From Acidimicrobiaceae bacterium (lineage in GTDB: Bacteria > Actinomycetota > Acidimicrobiia > Acidimicrobiales > Palsa-688): a stretch of 12,564 nt of DNA. Position numbers and translations under genes: made by a program. Of this stretch, positions 1-6,180 are shown in pieces. The notes under the pieces were generated by a model. It ran no database searches and was not told the DNA's origin. It worked only from the letters and a program-made list of their open reading frames with translations. Position 1 is the first letter of the stretch. The number at the start of each line of letters is the position of its first letter. The DNA is taken from NCBI GenBank assembly GCA_030838025.1, contig JAUTXM010000296.1, forward strand, positions 1-12,564. The letters run 5' to 3'.

Positions 1-1091
1 CCCTGGGCATCGAGTTCACCCGCGATCCGCCGGGCACGCTGCAGCAGTCGGGTCGAAGGTGCCCCCAGTTCCTGACTCTCGAGGACCTCCGCCTGGATCG
101 CCACGTACCTCGCCAGGGCGGCCCACGGCAAGCGGGCCGCCTTGGCAAACCCCTTGGCGGCCCGCGTCGCCTCTTCGGCTGCCTCGTGGTAGTCGCCGCC
201 GGTCAGCAGGGCCCGGGCCAGGAGGAGGCGGCCCTCCATGAGGTGGGCCTGATCACCCACCACGACCAGCGCTTCGACCGCCCGGGTGGCAGCCGCCTGG
301 GCCTCGGCGACCAACCCTGCCAGCAGCAGGGCCTCACACCGATCGGCCTCGAGCACCGCGACCAGACGCGGTGGATTGCCGAGCGCGGTGTAGGCGGTTT
401 CGGCTCGAGCGAACGCCGCGAGGGCGTCGGGAAGCTCGCCCAGTCGGCCGAGTGCAAATCCGAGGTTGTGGGTGGCCATCGCGACGAGGACGGGCAGATC
501 CCGCTCGCGGGCGATGTGCTCGGCCCGCGACAAGTGCTCGAGGCCGGCCGCGCGGTGGCCCTGGTAGGCGTGGAGAATTCCTTCGTTGAGGTGCACGACT
601 GCCTGCGAGGGTTCGTCGCCGACTTCCCGCAGCCAGTGCAGGGCTCGCTGGTACACGGTGAGCGCCTCGCTCAGCCGCCCCGTCCGTTGCAGCACCACGC
701 CGTGGCGCATGGAGACCACGCCCCTGGTGGCCGGCGACCACAGGAACTGGGCCCGGGCGATCTCGCGTTCGGCGCCTGTGGCATCACCAAGCGCCACGAG
801 CGAGACCGCGAGGCCGGAGCGCGCGACCGCCTCCCAGTCGGCGAGGCCAAGCTCGGCGGTGATGGCGATGGAATGCTGGAACGTCGACACGGCATCGACC
901 TCATTGCCGAGCTCGTGCTGCGCCAGGGCGACGACGTGGAGCGCCGGGCCCGCCACTTCGGGATCGTCGGTGGCCCCGAGGATGGTGCGCGCCCCGTCGA
1001 GGCTGACCAGTGGATCCCGGTGTCGCTGCTCTGCGAGCTCCCGAAGCTTCGTGAGAGCATCTGCGAGCGACACGCTGGGCGGATCGTACAC
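1..1091 (-). CDS. TPR-repeat protein, partial; probable N-terminal part of a TPR-CHAT (caspase-like) protein
   Basis: Translating the minus strand from a GTG at 1091-1089 gives an uninterrupted frame of about 363 codons that runs off the left edge, so the C-terminus is missing. The protein is almost wholly alpha-helical and Ala/Leu/Glu-rich. It shows successive TPR-like helix pairs, such as stretches reading ALHVVALAQHELGNEVDAV, GRLSEALTVYQRAL and GRLLLARALLTGGDYHEAA, and later LPWAALARYVA. That last stretch is typical, from memory, of the TPR arrays in front of CHAT domains in actinobacterial proteins. TPR arrays bind protein partners; CHAT domains are caspase-like cysteine proteases. The start is uncertain: no clear Shine-Dalgarno precedes the GTG, and the frame stays open upstream to a TTG overlapping the next gene. 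The gene is divergent from the S8 protease gene with only 56 nt between start codons, suggesting shared control. TPR content is well supported; CHAT is inferred. Confidence 0.7.
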   Translation of the reverse strand, partial: MYDPPSVSLADALTKLRELAEQRHRDPLVSLDGARTILGATDDPEVAGPALHVVALAQHELGNEVDAVSTFQHSIAITAELGLADWEAVARSGLAVSLVALGDATGAEREIARAQFLWSPATRGVVSMRHGVVLQRTGRLSEALTVYQRALHWLREVGDEPSQAVVHLNEGILHAYQGHRAAGLEHLSRAEHIARERDLPVLVAMATHNLGFALGRLGELPDALAAFARAETAYTALGNPPRLVAVLEADRCEALLLAGLVAEAQAAATRAVEALVVVGDQAHLMEGRLLLARALLTGGDYHEAAEEATRAAKGFAKAARLPWAALARYVAIQAEVLESQELGAPSTRLLQRARRIAGELDAQ

Positions 1092-1147
1092 ATTCGTATG
1101 TATCCAGGCGGCGCTGCGGAACTCGACTATGCGACAAGGGGAGTGCA

Positions 1148-2728
1148 ATGAGCGACACGGTCGACCAAACGCCTGAGAGTGCCGGCACGTCCCCATCGGG
1201 GGGATACGAACGCTCGGGCGGCGCTGGTGGGGGCGCCGGCGGGGGCGACAGTGGCGACGGCGGCAGTGGCGACGGCGGGGGCGGCGGGGATGGAGGCGGC
1301 GGCGACTCGCCTGGAGGGGAGGTAGAGCCGTCGCGGCCGTCGGGTCCATGGACCCACCGGGTGACGTTCGCAGAAACGACTGATGGCTTGCCCTTCGCCT
1401 ACCGGCCCCGCGAGGTCCTCACGACCAGTGGCGCTGAGGCTTTGACGATCGCACGGACGCTCTTCCCCGATGCCCAGCTCGAGGAAGCGACGATCGGCCC
1501 GTTCTCGCGCTTGACCAACATCGACGACCCCGTACTCCTGGTCGAGGAACTGCGGCTCCACGGCATCATTTCCCAGCCGAACCATGTGTACTTCTCCCAC
1601 TCGGGAGTGTCCGGCAACCCGGTGTACGGGAGCCCCGTGTACGGCAGCCCGGTGTACGGCAGTCCGGTGTATGGGAGTCCGGTGTATGGGAGTCCGGTGT
1701 ATGGGAGTCCGGTGTATGGGAGCCCGGTGTATGTCAGCCCGGTGTATGGCAGCCCGGTGTATGGCAGCCCGGTGTATGGCAGCCCGGTGTACGGCAGCCC
1801 GGTGTATGGCAGCCCGGTGTACGGGAGTTCAGTGGCGGGCACGAGCCACACTGAACCGACTCACAGCAGCGCGCTGCCCCCGCCCCGGCATACCCAAACC
1901 ACGGCCCTCGGCGCCCGGATCCATCGCGATCTCGTCGCCGGTAGCCCGAGGGTGATCGTCCTCGACACAGGCCTGGCGGCCGAGGAGTTCCGGCCGGGAA
2001 TGCTCGGCAGCGGGATATCTCCTGCGGACCCTGCCGACATCGACTTCCCCGACGAGGACGACGACGAGTACCTGGACCCAACTGCGGGTCATGGGACCTT
2101 TATCGCCGGAGTGATCGCCCAGATCGCTCCCGGTTGCGAGATCACCGTTCACCGGGTGCTCAGCACCTTTGGCGACGGAGACGAGTGGGAGATCTCACGG
2201 CGGATCCGGCACCTTGTGATCGCCGAGCCAGATCGAACCATTCTCAGCCTGTCCTTCGGCGGTTATGTGCTCGACGAGCCCTTCCTCATGGCATGGACCA
2301 TCCGACGGATCCAGCACTCCGGGGTCCACGTCGTCGCCTCCGCGGGCAACGACGCCACCTCCCGCCCGGCCTTCCCCGCTGCCCTCCCCGGCGTCGTGGC
2401 GGTGGGTGCCCTGGGCCCGAACGGCCCCGCTTGGTTCACCAACTATGGGGAGTGGGTGGATGCCTGCGCCCCGGGGTCGGACCTGCTCAGCTCATTCTTC
2501 GTCTTCGACGGGCCTGCCGAGGTTGGGCCGTACGGCGACGACCCCGACGACTTCGACGGCTGGGCGCAGTGGAGCGGGACGTCGTTCGCGGCGCCGGTCG
2601 TGGTGGGCAACCTGGTGCGCCTCATGATGGCCGAGGGGATCTCGACCCACGGTGCCATCCGGCGCGTCATCGACAACCCGGCACTGTTGCGCATCCCCGG
2701 TCTCGGGACGGTCGTCGACGCCCTCTAA
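1148..2728 (+). CDS. S8 (subtilisin-like) serine protease with PVYGS-repeat linker
   Basis: A 526-residue protein starting at ATG 1148, with an AGGGGAG ribosome site close upstream. Residues about 18-58 are a Gly/Asp/Ser-rich low-complexity tail. Residues about 65-150 look like a subtilisin-type inhibitory prodomain (I9-like), ending in LRLHGIISQPNHVYF, which recalls the QPNYVY end of such prodomains. Residues 158-227 are 14 PVYGS units. The peptidase domain covers about 265-526, with Asp273 (VLDTG), His315 (GHGTF), oxyanion Asn401 (SAGND) and Ser479 (GTSFAAP), so the full catalytic set is present. An acidic insert (DFPDEDDDEY) lies between Asp and His, perhaps a metal site. No signal peptide or membrane helix is visible, so it is probably cytoplasmic or exported by an unusual route. 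It is divergent from the TPR gene, with which it may act. Enzyme class is certain; substrate and role are unknown. Confidence 0.93.
   Translation: MSDTVDQTPESAGTSPSGGYERSGGAGGGAGGGDSGDGGSGDGGGGGDGGGGDSPGGEVEPSRPSGPWTHRVTFAETTDGLPFAYRPREVLTTSGAEALTIARTLFPDAQLEEATIGPFSRLTNIDDPVLLVEELRLHGIISQPNHVYFSHSGVSGNPVYGSPVYGSPVYGSPVYGSPVYGSPVYGSPVYGSPVYVSPVYGSPVYGSPVYGSPVYGSPVYGSPVYGSSVAGTSHTEPTHSSALPPPRHTQTTALGARIHRDLVAGSPRVIVLDTGLAAEEFRPGMLGSGISPADPADIDFPDEDDDEYLDPTAGHGTFIAGVIAQIAPGCEITVHRVLSTFGDGDEWEISRRIRHLVIAEPDRTILSLSFGGYVLDEPFLMAWTIRRIQHSGVHVVASAGNDATSRPAFPAALPGVVAVGALGPNGPAWFTNYGEWVDACAPGSDLLSSFFVFDGPAEVGPYGDDPDDFDGWAQWSGTSFAAPVVVGNLVRLMMAEGISTHGAIRRVIDNPALLRIPGLGTVVDAL
1619..1828 (+). repeat. 14 tandem 15-bp units encoding PVYGS
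   Basis: Fourteen perfect-length 15-bp units, read in frame as PVYGS. Unit 8 (1724-1738) reads PVYVS because of a GTC codon. Synonymous codons fall in blocks: units 4-6 use TAT GGG AGT, and units 9-11 and 13 use TAT GGC AGC. This suggests expansion by slippage or unequal exchange. The array joins the inhibitor-like region to the catalytic domain of the S8 protease. Because the unit is a multiple of three, copy number can change without breaking the frame. Confidence 0.97.
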
Positions 2729-2753
2729 GAGCAGCGGAGGCCGGTGTCCTTGG

Positions 2754-3206
2754 CTATGCCGCGACGGGACGGAACCGGAACCCCGAAGCCCTCGAAGTCG
2801 CCGGTGCTGGGGCGTTGCGGCGGCTGGCGAGCACGACGATGCAACAGATCATGGCGAGCCCTTCCGCCACCAACAGCGGCAGTGCCGCCGGGCCGCCCAG
2901 GAATCGCACATTGTGCGGCGCCAGTGCCATCTCCTTGAACGTCCCATGCAGGGTCGGTAGCCCCGGTCCCCGGCTGAGCGCGAAAGCCGCCAGGCTGCCG
3001 AAGGACAGCAGCAGCCCGGCCGCCGCGGTCAGCTTGCGGGGGTGCAGGAGGAGGGCCACCGCGACCGCTCCGGAGATTCCGACATTCAGAAGGAACATCT
3101 CCTTCACGGGCGCGAACTGGTACCCACCCCGCCAGATCTGCAGGTGTAGGTAACCGCCGAGGGCGACGCTGATGGCTGCAACGGAGGCGAAGATTCGAAC
3201 TCTCAT
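2754..3206 (-). CDS. Small four-helix membrane protein with RGPGLP motif
   Basis: A 150-residue protein that starts at ATG 3206 behind only a weak ribosome site (AGCAGG). It has about four hydrophobic segments, near residues 5-22, 36-54, 61-79 and 104-127. His21 lies at the end of helix 1 (GGYLHLQIW), and SRGPGLP (residues 78-84) follows helix 3. The last helix carries LLVAEGL. The C-terminal tail is basic. It is the second gene after the copper lipoprotein gene, 43 nt downstream on the same strand, so the two are probably co-transcribed. It shares its plan and the RGPGLP motif with the protein at 11008-11472. The function is unknown; a partner of a copper protein in the envelope is possible, but is only inferred from the neighbour. 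The end is convergent with the S8 protease gene, 25 nt apart. Confidence 0.8.
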   Translation of the reverse strand: MRVRIFASVAAISVALGGYLHLQIWRGGYQFAPVKEMFLLNVGISGAVAVALLLHPRKLTAAAGLLLSFGSLAAFALSRGPGLPTLHGTFKEMALAPHNVRFLGGPAALPLLVAEGLAMICCIVVLASRRNAPAPATSRASGFRFRPVAA

Positions 3207-3249
3207 GCCTGCTCTACGGGGCTGGTCGCCCCGTCGGATCAGGCCCCCG

Positions 3250-3669
3250 TCAGCTGGTGACGGTGAGCGTCCCGGTCATGAAGTTGTGGATCCTGCAGTG
3301 GAAGCTGAACGTCCCCGCCTTGCTCACGGTGAACGTCTTGGACCCGCTGGAAAACACGCCGGTGTCGAACGAGCCGTCGGTCGCGGTCAGCGAGTGATCG
3401 GTCCCGTCCTGGTTGGTGACGGTGACCGTGGCGCCGACCTTCGCCGTGGACGGGTCCGGCACGAACTTGAACCCCTGGATCGTGATCTTGCCCGCGGCCG
3501 CGGTGGCCGCCGCCGTGGTCGACGTCCCACCGGCCGCCGACGTGCTCGAACCGCTGGCGCTGCTGGTCGTGGTGGTCGAGCTGGTGCTCGACTTGCTACT
3601 GCAAGCACCCAAGCCCGCGCTCAGGATCAATGCCGCGGCCAACAGGGCCCCAGACCGGGGAACGTGCAT
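3250..3669 (-). CDS. Amicyanin-like cupredoxin lipoprotein
   Basis: A 139-residue protein. The ATG at 3669 is chosen because GGAGG lies 6 nt upstream; the in-frame TTG at 3675 would sit too close to it. Residues 1-22 form a lipoprotein signal peptide ending in the lipobox LGAC, with Cys23 as the lipidated residue. Residues about 24-60 are a Ser/Thr/Ala linker, and residues about 61-139 a cupredoxin fold. The type 1 copper ligands are visible: His92 (TDHSL), Cys125, His128 and Met131 in HCRIHNFM. The C-x2-H-x2-M spacing is that of amicyanin rather than plastocyanin. It is expected on the outer face of the membrane, carrying electrons or binding copper. It leads a likely two-gene unit with the four-helix membrane protein downstream. 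No redox partner enzyme is seen beside it. Confidence 0.9.
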   Translation of the reverse strand: MHVPRSGALLAAALILSAGLGACSSKSSTSSTTTTSSASGSSTSAAGGTSTTAAATAAAGKITIQGFKFVPDPSTAKVGATVTVTNQDGTDHSLTATDGSFDTGVFSSGSKTFTVSKAGTFSFHCRIHNFMTGTLTVTS

Positions 3670-3771
3670 GCCCAACCTCCGAAAAGTCGAGTAGTCCGAT
3701 GAGTACCTTCAGTTCGGTACGGCCAAGCCTTCCGGACGGATTTACCTGCGTCCAGACGTGTGACTCGTGCC

Positions 3772-3786
3772 TCCCGTCTGACGGGA
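3772..3786 (-). terminator. Short hairpin after the ferredoxin gene, possible weak terminator
   Basis: TCCCGT-CTG-ACGGGA forms a 6-bp GC-rich stem with a 3-nt loop, about 12 nt past the ferredoxin stop codon. No T tract follows in the direction of transcription, so it is at best a weak intrinsic terminator or an mRNA 3' end stabiliser. Confidence 0.3.
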
Positions 3787-3798
3787 ATGTTTAGCCGA

Positions 3799-4035
3799 CT
3801 ACTCGACCTCGATGAAGATGCACTCGCCGGGACATTCTTCGGCCGACTCGATGACCGCGTCGGCCAGGTTGTCGGGGAAGTTGGCAAGACCCTCGGCCCC
3901 ACCCGGATCGGAGAACACCTTGGGTCCCTCTTTGACATACGCCAACCCATCATCGAGCAGCGTGAACACGGCAGGCGCGATCTCCTCGCACAGCCCGTCG
4001 CCAGTGCAGAGATCCTGATCTATCCAGACCTTCAT
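3799..4035 (-). CDS. Small 3Fe-4S-type ferredoxin
   Basis: A 78-residue ferredoxin starting at ATG 4035, with GGAGAGG about 9 nt upstream. It opens with MKVWIDQDLC, and the cluster motif is Cys10-x2-Asp13-x2-Cys16, with the last ligand at Cys68 in ECP; Cys72 is extra. Asp replaces the central Cys of the usual motif. This is typical of 3Fe-4S ferredoxins that serve cytochrome P450s, but Asp can also ligate a 4Fe-4S cluster. The rest is acidic, as usual for electron-donor ferredoxins. Its electron partner is not in the window. The gene is divergent from mpa/arc with 286 nt between starts. From memory, a ferredoxin gene next to the proteasome ATPase gene occurs in other actinobacteria, so the pairing may be old. 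A functional link to the proteasome is not shown. Confidence 0.93.
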   Translation of the reverse strand: MKVWIDQDLCTGDGLCEEIAPAVFTLLDDGLAYVKEGPKVFSDPGGAEGLANFPDNLADAVIESAEECPGECIFIEVE

Positions 4036-4154
4036 CCTGCGTCGCCTCTCCAGTCACGCCCTCGCACCAGCGGAGGGGGGTATCCGATTCGTACGTAGTT
4101 AGCATACCCCGAACGCCGCATTTTCACGGACATCACCGGGAAAACACGGGGCCA

Positions 4155-4225
4155 ATGTCCGCCGCTTGCGCGGAACGAGGGGGTATGGTCGCCACGGACA
4201 GCCGTCCGCGCAAGTCGGCGGACGT
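4155..4225 (+). promoter_or_regulatory. Long stem-loop upstream of mpa/arc
   Basis: Bases 4157-4174 pair with 4205-4223 over 18 base pairs with a single bulged T (4215). One G-U and one A-U pair extend the stem to 4155/4225. The loop is 30 nt (4175-4204). A smaller competing hairpin, CGGAC (4195-4199) with GTCCG (4204-4208), overlaps the right arm. The stem ends about 97 nt before the mpa/arc start. It could be a 5' UTR switch or an extended operator for a dimeric regulator; no T tract marks it as a simple terminator. The structure is read directly from the sequence; the role is inferred. Confidence 0.55.
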
Positions 4226-4240
4226 GCGGTGCCGGTCGAC

Positions 4241-4284
4241 GCACACGTCCGGCACACGTCCAGTACACGTGAAAACACGCCCAG
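4241..4284 (+). repeat. Phased ACACG repeats upstream of mpa/arc
   Basis: GCACACGTCCG (4241-4251), GCACACGTCCA (4252-4262) and GTACACGTGAA (4263-4273) repeat at an exact 11-bp period. A fourth ACACG follows at 4275-4279. About one helical turn per unit places each copy on the same face of DNA, as in arrays of regulator sites. The 9-mer GAAAACACG occurs here (4271-4279) and again at 4140-4148. Confidence 0.45.
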
Positions 4285-4306
4285 TAGTCGTCATGTCGTT
4301 CAAGAG

Positions 4307-4324
4307 AGGAGGGTGGTCTGGTTG
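4307..4324 (+). promoter_or_regulatory. Ribosome binding site that sets a TTG start for mpa/arc
   Basis: AGGAGGG at 4307-4313 is followed 8 nt later by TTG (4322-4324). The in-frame GTG at 4314 abuts the Shine-Dalgarno and is too close to be used. TTG therefore gives the best start and a protein length close to known family members. Confidence 0.7.
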
Positions 4325-6088
4325 GCCGACTCCGAGGACACCGCGTCGCAGCTCGCCGCACACCAACGTGAGGCGGCGGACTTGCATGAGCAGGTCCGCA
4401 CCCTGGAAGAAGAAGTCAGCACGCTCCGCAAGCGGCTTCAGGACGGCCCGAAACGGGTCCGAACCTTGGAGGAGAAGCTGCTTGAGACCAAGGGCCAGTT
4501 GCAACAGGCGATCAGCCAGAACGAGAAGCTGACCTACACCCTCCGCGAGGCGCGCGAGCACATTGCGTCCCTGCGTGAGGAGGTCGACAAGCTGACCCAG
4601 CCGCCGTCGGCGTACGGCACCTACCTGGGCACCAACGACGACGGCAGCATCGACGTGTTCGCGGGCGGTCGCAAGATGCGCGTCGCCCTGCACCCCGAGC
4701 TGACCGACGGCAAACTGGAGCGAGGACAAGAAGTCGTCCTCAACGAGTCGCTCAACGTGGTCCTGGCCCGGGGGAGCGAGACCTCCGGCGAGGTCGTGAC
4801 CATGAAAGAGGTGCTGAGCGACGGGATCCGGGCCATCATCGTGGGCCGGGCCGACGAGGAGCGCGTCGTCGAGATCGCCGAGACCCTCCGGGCCGAGAAG
4901 CTCCGAGCGGGCGACAGCATCCTCATGGACGGCCGCACCGGCCTCCTGCTCGAGAAGCTGCCACGGCCCGAGGTCGAGGAGTTGGTCCTCGAAGAGGTGC
5001 CGGACATCTCCTACGCCGACGTCGGGGGGCTCGACAGCCAGATCGAAGCCATCACCGATGCCGTGGAATTGCCGTTCTTGCACCGGGACCTCTTCCTCGA
5101 GCACAAGCTCCCGGCGCCCAAGGGCATCTTGCTCTATGGCCCGCCGGGCTGCGGCAAGACCCTCATCGCCAAGGCGGTCGCCAACTCGCTGGCCAAGAAG
5201 GTGGCGCAGGTGACCGGCGATGACAACGCCCGGTCGTACTTTCTCAACATCAAGGGCCCGGAGCTGCTCAATAAGTACGTGGGCGAGACCGAACGCCAGA
5301 TCCGGCTGGTCTTCCAGCGGGCCCGGGAAAAGAGCGAGGAGGGTTTCCCCGTCATCGTCTTCTTCGACGAGATGGACTCCCTGTTCCGCACCCGGGGTAC
5401 GGGGATCTCTTCGGACATGGAGTCCACGATCGTCCCCCAGTTGCTGGCCGAGATCGACGGCGTGGAAACGCTGAAGAACGTCATCGTCATCGGTGCCTCC
5501 AACCGGGAAGACCTCATCGACCCGGCCATCCTCCGGCCCGGGCGCCTCGACGTGAAGATCAAGATCGAGCGCCCCGACCAGGAGGCCGCGGCCCAGATCT
5601 TCTCCCGCTACCTGACTGCGGACCTGCCCCTCGACGAGGGCGAAGTGGACCGCCTGGGTGGTGGCGACCGCGAGAAGTGCGTGCGGGTGATGATCGAGAA
5701 GACCGTGGCCGAGATGTACCGAGACGACGACGACAACCGCTTCCTCGAGGTCACCTACCAAAACGGTGACAAGGAGACGATGTACTTCAAGGACTTCTCC
5801 TCCGGCGCCATGATCGAGAACATCGTCCGCCGGGCCAAGAAGCTGTCGATCAAGCGAGTCATCGCCGGTTCCGGCCGCGGCATCAGGACCGAGGACATGC
5901 TGGCTTCCATCAAGCAGGAGTACAAGGAACACGAAGACCTGCCCAACACCACCAATCCGGACGACTGGGCGAAGATCTCCGGAAAGAAGGGTGAGCGCAT
6001 CGTCTACGTGCGCACGCTGGTCTCCGAAGGCAAGGAGACGACCGGTGGCAGAGCGATCGAGCGAGTGGCGACTGGCCAGTACCTGTAA
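4322..6088 (+). CDS. mpa: Proteasome-associated AAA+ ATPase (Mpa/ARC)
   Basis: Hexameric unfoldase that binds the coiled coil of Pup, unfolds pupylated proteins and feeds them to the 20S core. Starting at the TTG at 4322, the protein has 588 residues, close to the roughly 590-610 of Rhodococcus ARC and Mycobacterium Mpa. Residues about 8-92 are a heptad-rich coiled coil, the Pup-binding part. Residues about 97-235 are the tandem OB-fold region, and the AAA+ module follows. It has Walker A GPPGCGKT (273-280), Walker B VIVFFDEMD (344-352) and the arginine-rich ILRPGRLDVKI sensor region. The C-terminus is GQYL, the tail whose penultimate Tyr docks into the proteasome ring. It is the first gene of the proteasome run, 92 nt before dop. 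Upstream lie a long stem-loop and phased repeats that may control it. Identification is secure; the start codon is somewhat less so. Confidence 0.97.
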   Translation: MADSEDTASQLAAHQREAADLHEQVRTLEEEVSTLRKRLQDGPKRVRTLEEKLLETKGQLQQAISQNEKLTYTLREAREHIASLREEVDKLTQPPSAYGTYLGTNDDGSIDVFAGGRKMRVALHPELTDGKLERGQEVVLNESLNVVLARGSETSGEVVTMKEVLSDGIRAIIVGRADEERVVEIAETLRAEKLRAGDSILMDGRTGLLLEKLPRPEVEELVLEEVPDISYADVGGLDSQIEAITDAVELPFLHRDLFLEHKLPAPKGILLYGPPGCGKTLIAKAVANSLAKKVAQVTGDDNARSYFLNIKGPELLNKYVGETERQIRLVFQRAREKSEEGFPVIVFFDEMDSLFRTRGTGISSDMESTIVPQLLAEIDGVETLKNVIVIGASNREDLIDPAILRPGRLDVKIKIERPDQEAAAQIFSRYLTADLPLDEGEVDRLGGGDREKCVRVMIEKTVAEMYRDDDDNRFLEVTYQNGDKETMYFKDFSSGAMIENIVRRAKKLSIKRVIAGSGRGIRTEDMLASIKQEYKEHEDLPNTTNPDDWAKISGKKGERIVYVRTLVSEGKETTGGRAIERVATGQYL

Positions 6089-6116
6089 CGGCGAAGGGTC
6101 GGGGAAATGGGTGGCC

Positions 6117-6133
6117 CGGGCGCGGGTCGCCCG
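6117..6133 (+). other. Small GC hairpin between mpa/arc and dop
   Basis: CGGGCG-CGGGT-CGCCCG forms a 6-bp stem with a 5-nt loop, 28 nt after the mpa/arc stop. No proper T tract follows (only TTT at 6149-6151), so a partial attenuator or RNA processing site is more likely than a strong terminator. Confidence 0.3.
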
Positions 6134-6180
6134 CCCCGCGCTCTCCCGTTTCGGCGCGCGCTGCGGTTAAGGTCGGTTCC

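Noticed and set aside
186..1151. 321-codon plus-strand open frame
   Set aside because: It lies opposite the TPR gene. Its translation has no family features, whereas the minus strand reads cleanly as TPR helices to the window edge.
1619..1828. Tandem array considered as CRISPR or DNA iterons
   Set aside because: The units are contiguous 15-bp copies without spacers and stay in frame inside a coding gene, so this is a peptide repeat.
4166..4321. Longer N-terminus of mpa/arc from an upstream TTG
   Set aside because: This start lies inside the stem-loop with no ribosome site, and the extra 52 residues do not resemble the family N-terminus.
4133..5932. 599-codon minus-strand open frame
   Set aside because: It is antisense to mpa/arc and arises from GC-rich codon bias. 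The plus frame has unmistakable AAA+ motifs.
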